64,000 nucleotides of DNA from Aphanothece hegewaldii CCALA 016 (GCF_003007785.1 NZ_PXOH01000007.1:62001-126000); one strand, 5' to 3'; positions 46,301-55,642 are shown, numbered from the stretch's first letter. Notes: a model not told the origin generated them from the letters alone. Numbers and translations: made by a program.

Positions 46301-46672
46301 CAAGCAGAGTTACCCACAATTGTTACTAAACGTTTGCTGCTTTCTCAAGTTTTTGCTAATCTGATCAGTAATGCGATTAAACACCATCCTCGCCCCGATG
46401 GACAGATTGAGATTTCAGCTACTTGTAAGGGACAATTCTATGAGTTTGCTGTTTCTGATGATGGTAATGGCATTGCTCCCGAAAATCATGATAAAATCTT
46501 TGGGATTTTTCAAACTCTTAATTCTCGTGATGTTAAAGAAAGTACGGGAATTGGTTTATCAATTGTTAAAAAAATTGTCGAAACTGAAGGCGGCGAAATT
46601 ACTGTAACATCTGAGTTAGGTAGCGGTGCAACGTTTCGCTTTACTTGGCCAAAACAACCTTTAACTCATTAA
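43379..46672 (+). CDS. soluble GAF/multi-PAS sensor histidine kinase
   Basis: About 1097 residues without membrane helices. An N-terminal GAF domain (about 40-215, with cysteines ACILLTDD and TCGTAVYCGKPVICTD) is followed by five PAS/PAC units (about 220-335, 345-470, 475-600, 600-725 and 725-860), each ending in a TERKQ-like PAC border. A short coiled coil leads to HisKA with H886 in YIVSHDLKAPLRAIS, then an HATPase with N box NLISNAIKH and G boxes DDGNGIAP and STGIGLSIVKK. The start is ATG 43379 rather than TTG 43361. No response regulator is adjacent, so the partner is unknown. Blue-light, redox or small-molecule input is possible but not shown. Confidence 0.9.
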   Translation: MTENANLITDKLQQNSPRPSSWEFENQNRLISVAEDMSKQKSVELLLLEQNRLLKLIASLKPMDECLTAVCDSVSKLNSGVRACILLTDDQRLKFPRSITPNFPPSFGQGLKDAPINELAIGTCGTAVYCGKPVICTDIANDTRWSLGWRDLCVAHGIFACHSTPILGADNLPLGSLMLCFDKARSPTDWEYRLAEFGTQIASIVFEREQSSKALRESEDKYRTLFNSMGEAFALCKIILDDDRKPFDVLILEVNPAHETVTGLTNEETMGNTMRQLIPDFDDSWYETCFRVAKGGETIRFENYVSSLNRWFDIYAYKVGKNDDGKFALIYSDISERKQTETALKQNEERLRLAVEVGRMVAWEWNPHSDTIITTDNFSSIYGLSKIEAAGQGFALVHPEDRARHQSLVENAVATGKGYHSVFRFIRPDNGEIIWLEERGEAWLDEKGNVQKLIGVVIDITERKQAVKALRDSEEFKQRILESSNDCIKVLSLNHEILYMNPGGLCLIEIDDFSSVCNTDWLSFWQGEDREKAKNAIATAKAGQIGHFQGYCPTMKDKPKWWDVVVTPIRDASGEVTQFVAISRDITQQKQVEVLLRESEEKFRNMADNAPVMIWMTDATGYCTYLSRSWYEFSGQTEEIGLGFGWLDAVHPEDSESSKNIFLDANRQKSAFQLEYRLRRSDGKYRTCIDAASPWFGVDGQFKGYIGSVMDITERKQAEESLRRSEERYRTLFESIEDGFCVIEMMFDENNQPIDYRFLEINPAFEKQTGLKDAEGKSIRQLVPNLEAHWFEIYGKVALTGEPIRFENSSQEMNRWFDVYAFRFEQPESRKVAIFFKDITERKQSEIQQQQRAKELTQLNHSLVRTTDLLAERNQELNSFSYIVSHDLKAPLRAISNLSQWIEDDLQEKLDEDNQRQMQLLRNRVERMEAMIDGLLTYSRVGRTEVETQSVKVKELLNEILDSLVIPPTFTISIQAELPTIVTKRLLLSQVFANLISNAIKHHPRPDGQIEISATCKGQFYEFAVSDDGNGIAPENHDKIFGIFQTLNSRDVKESTGIGLSIVKKIVETEGGEITVTSELGSGATFRFTWPKQPLTH

Positions 46673-46851
46673 GAAATTTGCTCATAGTGTGCGATCGCTT
46701 TAATTACTTTACCATTTTCACCAAAAACTAAAAATTCTGCCGCTTTTATGCCTTGAACAGAAGTATAGTATAAAATTATACTGTTAATACTGACTAAACA
46801 ATCAAGAAGTTTAAAGTGTAAATCTGGGAATTTTTCAAGGGATTTTTTCAA
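46669..46851 (-). pseudogene. C-terminal remnant of an NTF2/SnoaL-like protein
   Basis: The last 60 residues of a nuclear-transport-factor-2-like fold are recognisable (SINSIILYYTSVQGIKAAEF, then VFGENGKVIKAIAHYE), but the N-terminal half is missing. Just upstream the sequence turns into an unrelated ankyrin fragment on the other strand. It is probably not functional. Its stop overlaps the histidine kinase stop by 4 bases. Confidence 0.55.
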
Positions 46852-46969
46852 AATATTGCTTGACTCTGGTTATGATATAAATACAAGATTTGAAGAGGGA
46901 ATAACTCCACTTAGATCAGCCGCTCATCATGGACATTTTGAGATTGTAAAAATGCTAGTCAGTCAGTGA
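46841..46969 (+). pseudogene. ankyrin-repeat fragment
   Basis: One ankyrin repeat is readable: FKILLDSGYDINTRFEEGIT then PLRSAAHHGHFEIVKMLVSQ and stop. No start or earlier repeats exist upstream. It abuts the NTF2-like remnant, marking a deletion or rearrangement junction near 46845. Confidence 0.65.
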
Positions 46970-47011
46970 ATAAATTCACTGCCTAATAGCGAAAATCCGT
47001 TGAAACGGATT
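46965..47011. repeat. two-hairpin dispersed repeat, copy 1
   Basis: Hairpin A AGTGAAT-AA-ATTCACT (46965-46980) is followed by a 13-base linker and hairpin B AATCCGT-TGAA-ACGGATT (46994-47011). The same two hairpins and a related linker occur in reverse order at 59777-59823. Paired bases differ between copies in a compensatory way. Confidence 0.7.
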
Positions 47012-47181
47012 AAAATCAATTCAATTAATCGGTTTATAAAAGTTGGAAATTAATTCGGTTAGAATGTTAATCATTGAGTCCACCGTAATCAAGTATTTCA
47101 CCGCTCACAGCTAAAATCATTTTAATAGAATAAATACTTAAGGGTTAGGGGTTAGTCGGTTTCAACCACGGGGCTTACAAG

Positions 47182-47290
47182 AGGGCGACGCAGGTTCGCC
47201 CTACAGCCCCTCGACTTAAGCTATGAGACGAGGACACGGATTTTCGACTTGTCGAAAATGCCAGAGTGTCCGTTAGAGAATTTATTCTCT
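47182..47290. repeat. cluster of hairpins downstream of valS
   Basis: Three stem-loops: AGGGCGA/TCGCCCT (47182-47202); GGACAC with ATTTTCGAC-TT-GTCGAAAAT and GTGTCC (47232-47271); and AGAGAAT-TT-ATTCTCT (47275-47290), a further copy of hairpin A. They could end valS transcription, but their relatives elsewhere suggest dispersed repeats. The remaining bases between 46970 and 47300 hold no gene. Confidence 0.65.
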
Positions 47291-47300
47291 GGTGATCTAG

Positions 47301-50219
47301 CTATTCAAGTCGTTTTAAGCGTTCTCGAAGAATTTCGGCTTGTTTTTGTGCTTCTGCTAATGCTTCTCTGGTTTTTTGTACGACTTCTTCAGGTGCTTTA
47401 TCGACAAAATTGGGATTATTCAAACGATCGCTAATTCCTTTGATTTCTCCCTCTAGTTTATTGAGATTCTTTTCGAGTTTGGTTCGCAAGACGCTAATAT
47501 CAACAATTCCCGATAAGGGGATCAACGCTTGGACAGTACCGATCACTCCTGCGATCGCTTGTTTGATTTCTTCTTCTAATTTGGTCGTAATTGTTAACTG
47601 TTCTACCTTGACAATATCAACAATATATGATATACCCGCATTTAAAATATCGCGTTCGAGTTCGCTTTCGGTTTGCAGGATAACTGGAACGCTTACCCCT
47701 GGCTTAATTTCAGCTTCAGCGCGGAGATTGCGCAATGTACGAATTGTTCCAAACAGAAGATCAAAGGTTTTTTCTAGATTAAGATCGATTTTTGCGACAT
47801 CAACCGAGGGATAAGTTTGTAATGCGAGGACTTGATCGTTTTTTTGCGTTAGTGTATGCCAAATTTCCTCAGTGATATGGGGCATAAAAGGATGGAGTAG
47901 TTTTAAAATCCCTTCTAAAATATAGGCTAAGGTTTGTTGTGCGACTAGACGGGATGTTGTCTCTTTTTGCCAAAGACGGGTTTTGACTAATTCGATGTAC
48001 CAGTCGCAAAAATCGCCCCAAATAAATTCATATATTCCTTTTGCTGCTTCTCCAAGTCCATAAACATCTAGATACTGTTGGGTTTGTTGAACGACTTGAG
48101 AAAAACGTGAGATAATCCAGCGATCGCATAACTCCAATTCATTTATATTAGGATTACCCAAGTCTTGCGGCGTTTTTCCTTCAAGATTCATCATCACAAA
48201 ACGCGACGCATTCCATAACTTATTCGCAAAGTTGCGCGAGGCTTCGACTGATTCGGATAATGTTAAGTTTTCTGAAAATATCTTGATTAATTCTTCTTGT
48301 TCTGTATCTGATAATTTTTCCCATTCCGAAGGTTTATTTTTAATTCGCCCCAGTAGAGGGAAAGAGTCGGATATCGGTAATAAAGGTTTAATTAACTCTT
48401 CTTTTTCTTTTTTGGTTAATTTTGTAATTTCGGATGGCTCATTTTTAATCCGATATAATAAACGATTGAGTTGTAAGCTGACATCTTGTCCTGCTCCTAC
48501 AACTTCTCTAATGAGAGTATAGCGTAGGGCATCTGTGCCATACTGATCGATTAAAACAAGAGGATCTACGCCGTTATTCGCCGTTTTAGACATTTTTTTC
48601 CCATTTTCGTCTCTAACCAGACCGTGAATATAAACATCTTTAAATGGCATTTGATTTGTAAAATATCCTGCCATCATTGTCATACGGGCTACCCAGAAAA
48701 AGATAATATCGAATCCTGTAACTAGAGTCGTTGTCGGGTAATATGTTTGTAGATCTTTAGTTTGTTTTGGCCATCCCATTGTAGAAAAAGGCCATAAACC
48801 CGATGAAAACCATGTATCTAAAACATCGGGATCTTGTTCGAGTTTAATATTTTCGCCATATTGTTGTGTGGCTTTGTGAATTGCTTCTGTTTCTGAATAA
48901 GCGACAATAAAAGGAGTATGATCGGTTATTTCTCCATTGGTTTTACTAACAATATACCAAGCGGGAATCTGATGACCCCACCATAACTGACGCGAGATAC
49001 ACCAATCTTTTAATTTAACTAACCAATCTCGATAAACTTTTGTCCATCTTTGGGGGACAAAACGCGGTGAGTTTTCTTCATCCAAACAAGTTAACGCTTT
49101 TTGGGATAGTGGGGCGATTTTTACAAACCATTGGGTAGATAGTAACGGTTCTACGGGAACTTTTCCCCGTTCACTATAAGGAACCGTATGACGATAGTTT
49201 TCTATTTTTACGAGATATCCGTCTGATTCGAGGCGTTTTACGACGTTTTGTCGGGCTTCAAAGCGATCTTGTCCCACAAACTCGCCCGCATTCTCATTAA
49301 GCGTTCCATCCTTATTCATGATATTGATGAAAGGAAGATTGTGACGTTTTCCCATCTCAAAATCATTAGGGTCATGCGCGGGGGTAACTTTAACGCAACC
49401 TGTCCCAAATGCAGGATCAACGAGTTCATCAGCAATTATGGGGATTTCTCGACCCATAATCGGTAAAGTTAGGGTTTTTCCGATAAGCTGTTTGTAGCGA
49501 TCGTCATTCGGGTTTACAGCAACAGCAGTATCACCTAACATGGTTTCTGGGCGAGTGGTTGCGACTTCGATAAATCCGCTACCATCAGTCAAAGGATAAC
49601 GAAAATGCCATAAGTTCCCATCAACTTCTTTACTATCAACTTCTAAATCTGAAACCGCAGATTGAGAGGCAGGACACCAGTTTACTAAATAATTTCCCCG
49701 GTAGATTAATCCGTTTTCGTAGAGTTGGACAAAAGCGGTTTTAACGGCATATGATAGACCTTCATCCATCGTAAAGCGTTCGCGTGTCCAGTCTACCGAC
49801 ACACCCAAACGTCGTAACTGATTAACAATTGTACCACCTGATTCTTCTTTCCATAGCCAAGCGCGTTTGAGAAACTCATCTCGGCCAATATCATAACGGG
49901 TTTTCCCTTCGGCTTTCAGTTGTCTTTCTAAGACCGTTTGGACTGCAATACTAGCATGATCCGTTCCAGGCAACCATAGAGTATTACGACCTTTCATCCG
50001 TTGATAGCGTACAATTGTATCAATCAAAGCCTCTTCAAAAGCATGACCCATGTGGAGACTACCCGTCACATTTGGGGGAGGGATCACAACGCAAAAAGGT
50101 TCACCTTCAGCATCAGGATTAGCTTTAAAGATCTGATTTTCTTCCCAATATTGTTGCCATTTCGTTTCGGTTGTTTTTGGGTCGTATTGAGTGGGTAGAT
50201 TGGATATAATTGCAGTCAT
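47301..50219 (-). CDS. valS: valyl-tRNA synthetase with unusual internal insertion
   Basis: 972-residue class I synthetase charging tRNA-Val. It has HIGH as HMGH ([11 protein letters not shown], near residue 55), an editing domain with [20 protein letters not shown] as [14 protein letters not shown], an anticodon-binding domain (from about 655), and a C-terminal coiled coil ([15 protein letters not shown]). Between GAGQDVSLQ and [13 protein letters not shown], where most homologues have about ten residues, there is an insertion of about 60 residues. It is made of a 35-residue tandem repeat (R590 and R625 units). The frame is open throughout, so the protein is presumably active. Confidence 0.95.
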   Translation of the reverse strand: MTAIISNLPTQYDPKTTETKWQQYWEENQIFKANPDAEGEPFCVVIPPPNVTGSLHMGHAFEEALIDTIVRYQRMKGRNTLWLPGTDHASIAVQTVLERQLKAEGKTRYDIGRDEFLKRAWLWKEESGGTIVNQLRRLGVSVDWTRERFTMDEGLSYAVKTAFVQLYENGLIYRGNYLVNWCPASQSAVSDLEVDSKEVDGNLWHFRYPLTDGSGFIEVATTRPETMLGDTAVAVNPNDDRYKQLIGKTLTLPIMGREIPIIADELVDPAFGTGCVKVTPAHDPNDFEMGKRHNLPFINIMNKDGTLNENAGEFVGQDRFEARQNVVKRLESDGYLVKIENYRHTVPYSERGKVPVEPLLSTQWFVKIAPLSQKALTCLDEENSPRFVPQRWTKVYRDWLVKLKDWCISRQLWWGHQIPAWYIVSKTNGEITDHTPFIVAYSETEAIHKATQQYGENIKLEQDPDVLDTWFSSGLWPFSTMGWPKQTKDLQTYYPTTTLVTGFDIIFFWVARMTMMAGYFTNQMPFKDVYIHGLVRDENGKKMSKTANNGVDPLVLIDQYGTDALRYTLIREVVGAGQDVSLQLNRLLYRIKNEPSEITKLTKKEKEELIKPLLPISDSFPLLGRIKNKPSEWEKLSDTEQEELIKIFSENLTLSESVEASRNFANKLWNASRFVMMNLEGKTPQDLGNPNINELELCDRWIISRFSQVVQQTQQYLDVYGLGEAAKGIYEFIWGDFCDWYIELVKTRLWQKETTSRLVAQQTLAYILEGILKLLHPFMPHITEEIWHTLTQKNDQVLALQTYPSVDVAKIDLNLEKTFDLLFGTIRTLRNLRAEAEIKPGVSVPVILQTESELERDILNAGISYIVDIVKVEQLTITTKLEEEIKQAIAGVIGTVQALIPLSGIVDISVLRTKLEKNLNKLEGEIKGISDRLNNPNFVDKAPEEVVQKTREALAEAQKQAEILRERLKRLE
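48282..48452 (-). repeat. 35-codon tandem repeat inserted in valS
   Basis: Unit 1 (48387-48452) encodes [22 protein letters not shown] and unit 2 (48282-48347) encodes [22 protein letters not shown]. They start 105 bases apart, each preceded by LL-x. Protein identity is high, while DNA identity is only moderate by eye, so the duplication is not recent or has been maintained by selection. Confidence 0.85.
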
Positions 50220-50436
50220 GAATGAGTTAAGTGACGGATTGACTATTTTAAGTTCCTAACATTATTTTAAGACTATTTTGATGAGAATTTGAGTTCTAAT
50301 TTTGTAGGTCACTCGTCTGATGGGTCTTTTAGATATTTATGATTAATTTTAATAATGTTTTTTTGCTTAAACTCTTTATTTATCAAGAAAAGTAAAGTAA
50401 TGTAATTAACATTCATCAATTTATGTAAAGTCCCCT

Positions 50437-52314
50437 ATGGCTGCCATTGAACAGAAAAAAAAGTCAGCATGGTCCAGCTTAGAAACAATAATCGGGTTTG
50501 ATTTACGATCGCTTGGTTTATTTCGAGTTGCGTTGGCTTTAGTTATCCTAAGTGATCTAATCATTCGTTTTGGGGGTATTACGGCTCATTATAGCGATCA
50601 AGGTCTTGTACCTCGTGAAGCTTTGGCTAAAATTGGTTCTAGTCCCTTTTATTGGTCTATTTTAAATCTCAGTGGTCAGCCTTGGGTACAAGTTATTTTA
50701 TTTTTATTTGCTATTTTTATTGCCTTACTGTTATTGGTTGGCTACCGTACTCGTTTAGCAACGATCGCTACTTGGGCGATGATTATTTCTATTCACAATC
50801 GTAACCCAGTTGTTCTCTTTGCCGCAGATGATGTTTTAAGAGCAATTCTTTTTTGGTCGATGTTTTTACCTTTGGGGGCAACTTATTCGATAGATAGCGC
50901 CTTAAATACTTCATTAGATCCTTTACCTAAACGCATTTGGTCTGGGGCTACATTTGCTTTTATGATACAAATAGCTTTTATTTATATGTGGTCGGCTGCT
51001 TTTAAAACAAAAAGTGATTTATGGTGGCCCGATGGAACGGCTGTTTATTATTCTTTAAGTTTTGATCAGTATGCAACTGTTTTCGGTCAATGGATGCTAA
51101 AACTGCCGCAAAACATCTTAAAAATAATGACCTTTGGGGCTTTAACTTTTGAATGGGTGGGGCCAATTTTAATGTTTATTCCCATTCATAATAGCTTTTT
51201 TCGGTGTGTAGCGATCGTTTCTTTTAGTCTGTTACATTTAGGATTTTTTGTCTTTCGTATTGGTATTTTTCCTTTCTTAAGTATTACCCATTGGTTGGCT
51301 TTAATTCCGAGTGAAGTTTGGGATTATCTCGAAAAACGCTCTTTAACTCCTGAGCGTCAAGGATTAGTTATTAATTATGATGCAGATTGTGGATTTTGTA
51401 AAAAAATAGTTTATCTTTTAAGAACATTTTTAATTCTTCCCAGAACTCCTTTAATCAAAGCGCAAGAAAATCCAAATCCGACGGTTTATGAGGATATGCA
51501 GAGAATTAATTCTTGGGTTGTTGAAGACTGGCAAGGAAATAGACATTATAAATGGGAAGCTATTACTTATATTTGTAGTTTATCCCCGATTTTTTGGTTT
51601 CTTGCTCCTCTTTTGAGATGGAAACCTTTAATGAGTATTGGTACAAAGTTTTATGAAGCGATCGCAACAAATAGACGTTTTGCAGGTAATTTTACAAAGC
51701 CATTTAAGTTCCGTCCTTTAGTCATTCGTTCATCACCTCCTCTATTATTTAATCTAATTGTTTTATTACTCCTTGCTTATACTTCGGTGTGGAATTTAAG
51801 AGGTTTTATTCAACAAAGTGTCATTAGAAAAGACGCAGAAGGGGCGTGGGTTGAGGGATTAAATAAATTATTATCTCGAAAAACATTTAATACTTTAGAT
51901 CCATTTGCCCGCATCACACGACTCGATCAATATTGGAGTATTTTCGCTCCAAACCCACCGCGAGACGATGGATGGTACATTGCAGAAGCGACTTTAAAAG
52001 ATGGCAGCAAAGTTGATTTATTCAGAAATGGAAATTCAGTGATTTGGGACAAACCAACAATTAGTGAGCGAGATCAACTCTATAAAAATATGCAATGGCG
52101 AAGTTATTTTATTAGTCTTTATCGAGCGCAGGGAAAACCACTTTATCCTTATTTGGTAAATTATTTAACTGAACAATGGAATCAAAATAATGAGCCATCT
52201 AAACAAATAGAAAAGCTAAGGATTTATTTTATGGATGAAAGAACTGTGCCTCCTAATGAAAAGCAAACTGTTACACCAAAAGTCATCTGGAATAGTTCAA
52301 GTTTATCAAAATAG
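50437..52314 (+). CDS. HTTM (gamma-carboxylase-like) membrane protein fused to a DCC thioredoxin-like domain
   Basis: 625 residues. The N-terminal 300 residues are an HTTM domain, the membrane fold shared with vitamin K-dependent gamma-carboxylase (LGLFRVALALVILSDLIIRF, AADDVLRAILFWSMFLPLG, FMIQIAFIYMWSAAFKT). A DCC/DUF393 domain follows, with a thioredoxin-like CxxC at C318-C321 (YDADCGFCKK). The C-terminus has another membrane segment and the QYWSIFAPNPPRDDGWY block common after HTTM domains. The chemistry is unknown; coupling of a thiol redox centre to a carboxylase-like fold is suggestive. It precedes an SGNH-like and an MBOAT gene on the same strand. Confidence 0.82.
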   Translation: MAAIEQKKKSAWSSLETIIGFDLRSLGLFRVALALVILSDLIIRFGGITAHYSDQGLVPREALAKIGSSPFYWSILNLSGQPWVQVILFLFAIFIALLLLVGYRTRLATIATWAMIISIHNRNPVVLFAADDVLRAILFWSMFLPLGATYSIDSALNTSLDPLPKRIWSGATFAFMIQIAFIYMWSAAFKTKSDLWWPDGTAVYYSLSFDQYATVFGQWMLKLPQNILKIMTFGALTFEWVGPILMFIPIHNSFFRCVAIVSFSLLHLGFFVFRIGIFPFLSITHWLALIPSEVWDYLEKRSLTPERQGLVINYDADCGFCKKIVYLLRTFLILPRTPLIKAQENPNPTVYEDMQRINSWVVEDWQGNRHYKWEAITYICSLSPIFWFLAPLLRWKPLMSIGTKFYEAIATNRRFAGNFTKPFKFRPLVIRSSPPLLFNLIVLLLLAYTSVWNLRGFIQQSVIRKDAEGAWVEGLNKLLSRKTFNTLDPFARITRLDQYWSIFAPNPPRDDGWYIAEATLKDGSKVDLFRNGNSVIWDKPTISERDQLYKNMQWRSYFISLYRAQGKPLYPYLVNYLTEQWNQNNEPSKQIEKLRIYFMDERTVPPNEKQTVTPKVIWNSSSLSK

Positions 52315-52368
52315 ATTAAACCAGAAATATAAGTTGAAAATCGTCTTGATTCTCCCTCACTAAATTTT

Positions 52369-53583
52369 ATGTTTTATAAAACTTCAGTTTCTCAAAAAAA
52401 TCAAATTAATACTCGAAAAAAAGACAGTTATACTAAATTTAATATGCTTTTTTTTACAATTACTTTCATCCCTTTAATTGCCACTGGAGTTTTTAATATG
52501 ATTATTGATCCTTATGGGATTACAAAAACGCCTACTTTTGTCGGTCTAAATTTACTCAAACCAGCGCAAGATAATCAAACAAGACTGTTTAAATCTGCTG
52601 AAATTATTTCAATTAAACCAAAGCGATTAATTTTAGGATCTTCAACTGTAATCTTAGGAATTGCTCCTAAAAATACTGAATTAATTAATAATAAAGAGAA
52701 GGATTTTTATAATTTAGGGTTAACAGGATCTTATATTTCTGAAGTTCATGATTATTTAAAACACGCTCTTTTAAATCAACCCAAAGTTGAAGAAATAATT
52801 CTCGGACTTGATTTCTTTATGTTTAATAAAACCAAAAAAGAAATTAATTTTGATCGTCAAGATTTTTTGAATCAGACACAAATTCCTTTAAGCGAAAAAT
52901 TAGCAATAGATTTATCTTTAAATACTTTAGAAAAATCTATAGATACGATAGAAGATAACTTAAGAACACGACAAACAAAACCCTACTATAGTTTAGGAAT
53001 GAGAAATAATATTAATCTTGAACAGTTAAATAAAACCAGTAATACATCTCTTCTTTTTAAACATCAAATTCAAAACTATTTAACAAATTATTATAAAAAT
53101 TATCAACTTTCTCAGACTGATTTACAAAAACTCAAAGATATTGTCACCATTTGCCAAAAAAATAATATTACCTTAACGGTATTTATTTCACCTTTACACG
53201 CTTCTCAAATGGAAGCTATAAAACAAGCAGGTCTTTGGACTCTTTTTGAACAATGGAAACAAGAAATCGCTCAAATAACGCCCGTTTGGGATTTTTCTAG
53301 TTATAACAGTATCACAGAAGAACCGATTCAAAACAAGATGAAATATTTTCATGATAGTGTACACTATTCTAAAGAAACTGGTGATTTAATTCTTTCTCGT
53401 ATTTTTTCAAATTCATCTAATAATGTTCCTTCAAATTTTGGTAAAAAGCTTTTAGCCAACCAAAATTATCAAGAATATTTTAAAACAATTCGTGAAAATG
53501 GTAATCAGTGGGCGAGGATAAATCCAAAAATTGTTAAAGCAATTCAAGATATTAGAAAAAACATTCAATCTACCAATCAATAA
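52369..53583 (+). CDS. membrane-anchored SGNH/AlgX-like protein, partner of MBOAT
   Basis: 404 residues. One membrane anchor (about 26-46) is followed by an extracytoplasmic SGNH-hydrolase-like domain. Candidate nucleophile S91 or S92 is in LILGSSTVILG, and the D-x-x-H dyad is D329/H332 in HDSVHYSKETG. Such proteins take the acyl chain exported by an MBOAT partner and attach it to a cell-surface polymer, as AlgX/AlgJ and PatB do. It ends 11 bases before the MBOAT gene. I am not certain of the exact family. Confidence 0.7.
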   Translation: MFYKTSVSQKNQINTRKKDSYTKFNMLFFTITFIPLIATGVFNMIIDPYGITKTPTFVGLNLLKPAQDNQTRLFKSAEIISIKPKRLILGSSTVILGIAPKNTELINNKEKDFYNLGLTGSYISEVHDYLKHALLNQPKVEEIILGLDFFMFNKTKKEINFDRQDFLNQTQIPLSEKLAIDLSLNTLEKSIDTIEDNLRTRQTKPYYSLGMRNNINLEQLNKTSNTSLLFKHQIQNYLTNYYKNYQLSQTDLQKLKDIVTICQKNNITLTVFISPLHASQMEAIKQAGLWTLFEQWKQEIAQITPVWDFSSYNSITEEPIQNKMKYFHDSVHYSKETGDLILSRIFSNSSNNVPSNFGKKLLANQNYQEYFKTIRENGNQWARINPKIVKAIQDIRKNIQSTNQ

Positions 53584-53594
53584 AACTAAAATTT

Positions 53595-55106
53595 ATGCTG
53601 TTTAATTCATATATATTTATATTTTTCTTTCTGCCAATCACGCTAGTAGGATTTTATATTATAAATAAATTTCGTTTAATTAAATTATCAATTATCTGGT
53701 TAACAATTACATCTTTATTTTTCTATTCTTACTGGAATTTTGTCCCAACTGAAGGTCAATCATCTACACCACAATATTTCTTTTTAATTATTTTGTCTTT
53801 AGTTTTTAATCACCAAATGGGAGCTTTTATCACGAATTGTCAACCCAAAAGTAAGCAAGCTAGTATACTTTTATGGTGTGGTATTGCTGTCAATTTAGCT
53901 CTAATTGGGTACTATAAGTATGCGAATTTTATTTTTAATTCAATTAATGAAATTTTTGGCACTCAAATTACTTTACTACAAATTGTTTTACCTTTAGGTA
54001 TTTCATTTTATACTTTTACTCAAATTGCTTATTTAGTTGATGCTTATCGTGGTGAAACCAAAAATAATAATTATGATTTATTAACCTATACCCTATTTAT
54101 TACTTTTTTTCCACAATTAATAGCTGGTCCTATTCTACGACACGATGAATTAATACCTCAGTTTCGTAACTTAAGAAAATTTATTTTTTCCCAAAGAAAT
54201 TTTACAATAGGTTTGGTTTGGTTTTGTCTAGGACTCTCGAAAAAAGTTTTAATTGCTGATAATATTTCGCCTTGGGTGGGAGCGATTTTTAAGAATACAG
54301 ATTCAGTAAATTTTATTGAAGCTTGGTTTGGTGCTTTAAGTTATACCTTTCAACTCTATTTCGATTTTTCTGGATATTCAGATATGGCCATCGGACTAGG
54401 TTTAATGTTTAATATTATTATTCCTCTTAATTTTAATTCTCCTTATAAAGCAACTTCTATCGTTGATTTTTGGAGACGTTGGCATATCACGTTATCTAAC
54501 TTTCTTCGAGATTATTTATATATTCCTTTAGGCGGAAATCGTAAAGGAAATGTGCGACGTTATATTAATTTAATGATTACAATGCTGTTAGGGGGTTTAT
54601 GGCATGGTGCAGGATGGACTTATGTTATTTGGGGTGGTTTACATGGTTTATATTTATGTATTAATCATGGTTGGGCTAAACTTAATTTAAAAATGCCTAA
54701 ATTTGTCGCATGGTTAATGACTTTTATTGCAGTTATCATTAGTTGGGTGCTTTTTCGCTCTGCTAGTTTTTCCGATGCTATGGAAATTTTAAAAACAATG
54801 GTAGGAATGAATGGTATTACGCTTCCTGCTTCCCCACAAGGTAAGTTAGCTTTTTTAAGTCATTTAGGATTTCAGTTAAAAACTTTTGCCGATTTTAATT
54901 ATCTTCCTGTTGTTAATGGCAGTAAATTAAATAGTTTAATGTGTATAATATTACTAACTTTTTGGGTTGCTTATTTACCCAATACGCAAGAAATGATTGA
55001 AAAATTTCGCCCTAATAAATGGTGGGCTATTTTTGTCGGTGTGATTACAAGCCTTTCTCTTTTATCCCTGAATCGTGTTTCCGAGTTTCTTTATTTTCAA
55101 TTTTAG
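53595..55106 (+). CDS. MBOAT O-acyltransferase (AlgI/PatA type)
   Basis: 503 residues with about eleven membrane helices. It has the AlgI-type motifs FFPQLIAGPILRH, DFSGYSDMAIGLGLMF, DFWRRWHITLSNFLRDYLY and the catalytic histidine in GGLWHGAGWTYVIWGGLHG. These proteins move an acyl group (often acetyl) across the membrane for O-acylation of exopolysaccharide, alginate, peptidoglycan or similar. The acceptor here is unknown. Its 3' end lies 11 bases from the tmRNA 3' end on the opposite strand. Confidence 0.9.
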   Translation: MLFNSYIFIFFFLPITLVGFYIINKFRLIKLSIIWLTITSLFFYSYWNFVPTEGQSSTPQYFFLIILSLVFNHQMGAFITNCQPKSKQASILLWCGIAVNLALIGYYKYANFIFNSINEIFGTQITLLQIVLPLGISFYTFTQIAYLVDAYRGETKNNNYDLLTYTLFITFFPQLIAGPILRHDELIPQFRNLRKFIFSQRNFTIGLVWFCLGLSKKVLIADNISPWVGAIFKNTDSVNFIEAWFGALSYTFQLYFDFSGYSDMAIGLGLMFNIIIPLNFNSPYKATSIVDFWRRWHITLSNFLRDYLYIPLGGNRKGNVRRYINLMITMLLGGLWHGAGWTYVIWGGLHGLYLCINHGWAKLNLKMPKFVAWLMTFIAVIISWVLFRSASFSDAMEILKTMVGMNGITLPASPQGKLAFLSHLGFQLKTFADFNYLPVVNGSKLNSLMCIILLTFWVAYLPNTQEMIEKFRPNKWWAIFVGVITSLSLLSLNRVSEFLYFQF

Positions 55107-55117
55107 TAAATTTTGAG

Positions 55118-55505
55118 TGGAGCCGAGCAGAGTCGAACTGCTGTCCAAATTGGGTATTAACTGTTCGCTCATTCACAGGTTTAGTCTTTCTAACCCGAAA
55201 GACGGGGACTATCTGTTATCCCTGATAGCGGGATGCTCTAGTAAAGTCTTAACTCAATAGTCAACTAGAGGTAACTAGAGAGGGCATCCGTTGGGGTTAT
55301 GTCTGTAATCCTTAACGGAGTCGAATTACAAACGCTCGAATCTATATTAGATTATTAGGCAGCTACAGGAGCGGCTTTACGAGCAAAAGGTACGATGTTG
55401 TTCGCATTTACTTTTTTTTTGAGTCCTTGATTAACGAGAGCAGACTCACTCTCGACCTGCATCACGGGATAGGATTCGCCAACCTGTCGAAACCGTTACG
55501 GCCCC
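55118..55505 (-). ncRNA. ssrA: transfer-messenger RNA
   Basis: 388-nt one-piece tmRNA. The 5' end GGGGCCGTAACGGTTTCGAC and the 3' end GCAGTTCGACTCTGCTCGGC-TCCA form the tRNA-like part, with CCA encoded. The tag frame at 55355-55405 (minus) reads ANNIVPFARKAAPVAA then TAA, the standard cyanobacterial degradation tag. Several pseudoknot stems are visible in the 3' half. It rescues stalled ribosomes with SmpB; the tag directs products to Clp and FtsH proteases, both encoded in this window. Confidence 0.97.
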
Positions 55506-55519
55506 ATGTATATATATTT

Positions 55520-55548
55520 ATTATACTTGTAGTCTTCTAGAATGACAA
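55520..55548 (-). promoter_or_regulatory. ssrA promoter
   Basis: TTGTCA (55543-55548) and TATAAT (55520-55525) with a 17-base spacer on the minus strand. It would start transcription roughly 8 bases before the mature 5' end, leaving a short leader for RNase P to remove. Confidence 0.7.
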
Positions 55549-55642
55549 CATTACATTTGATTGAGTAATCTTAAATTCAGTGTTGATCGGTAAAACGATC
55601 GCATTAAACTAATTTGAGGTATCTATATTAATCATTAAAATT

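Noticed and set aside
482-55280. Shared phrase CAACTAGAGGTAAC in the riboswitch (near 483) and tmRNA region (near 55262)
   Set aside because: Only 14 bases match, in two structured RNAs of opposite strand; flanking sequence is unrelated, so it is probably coincidence.
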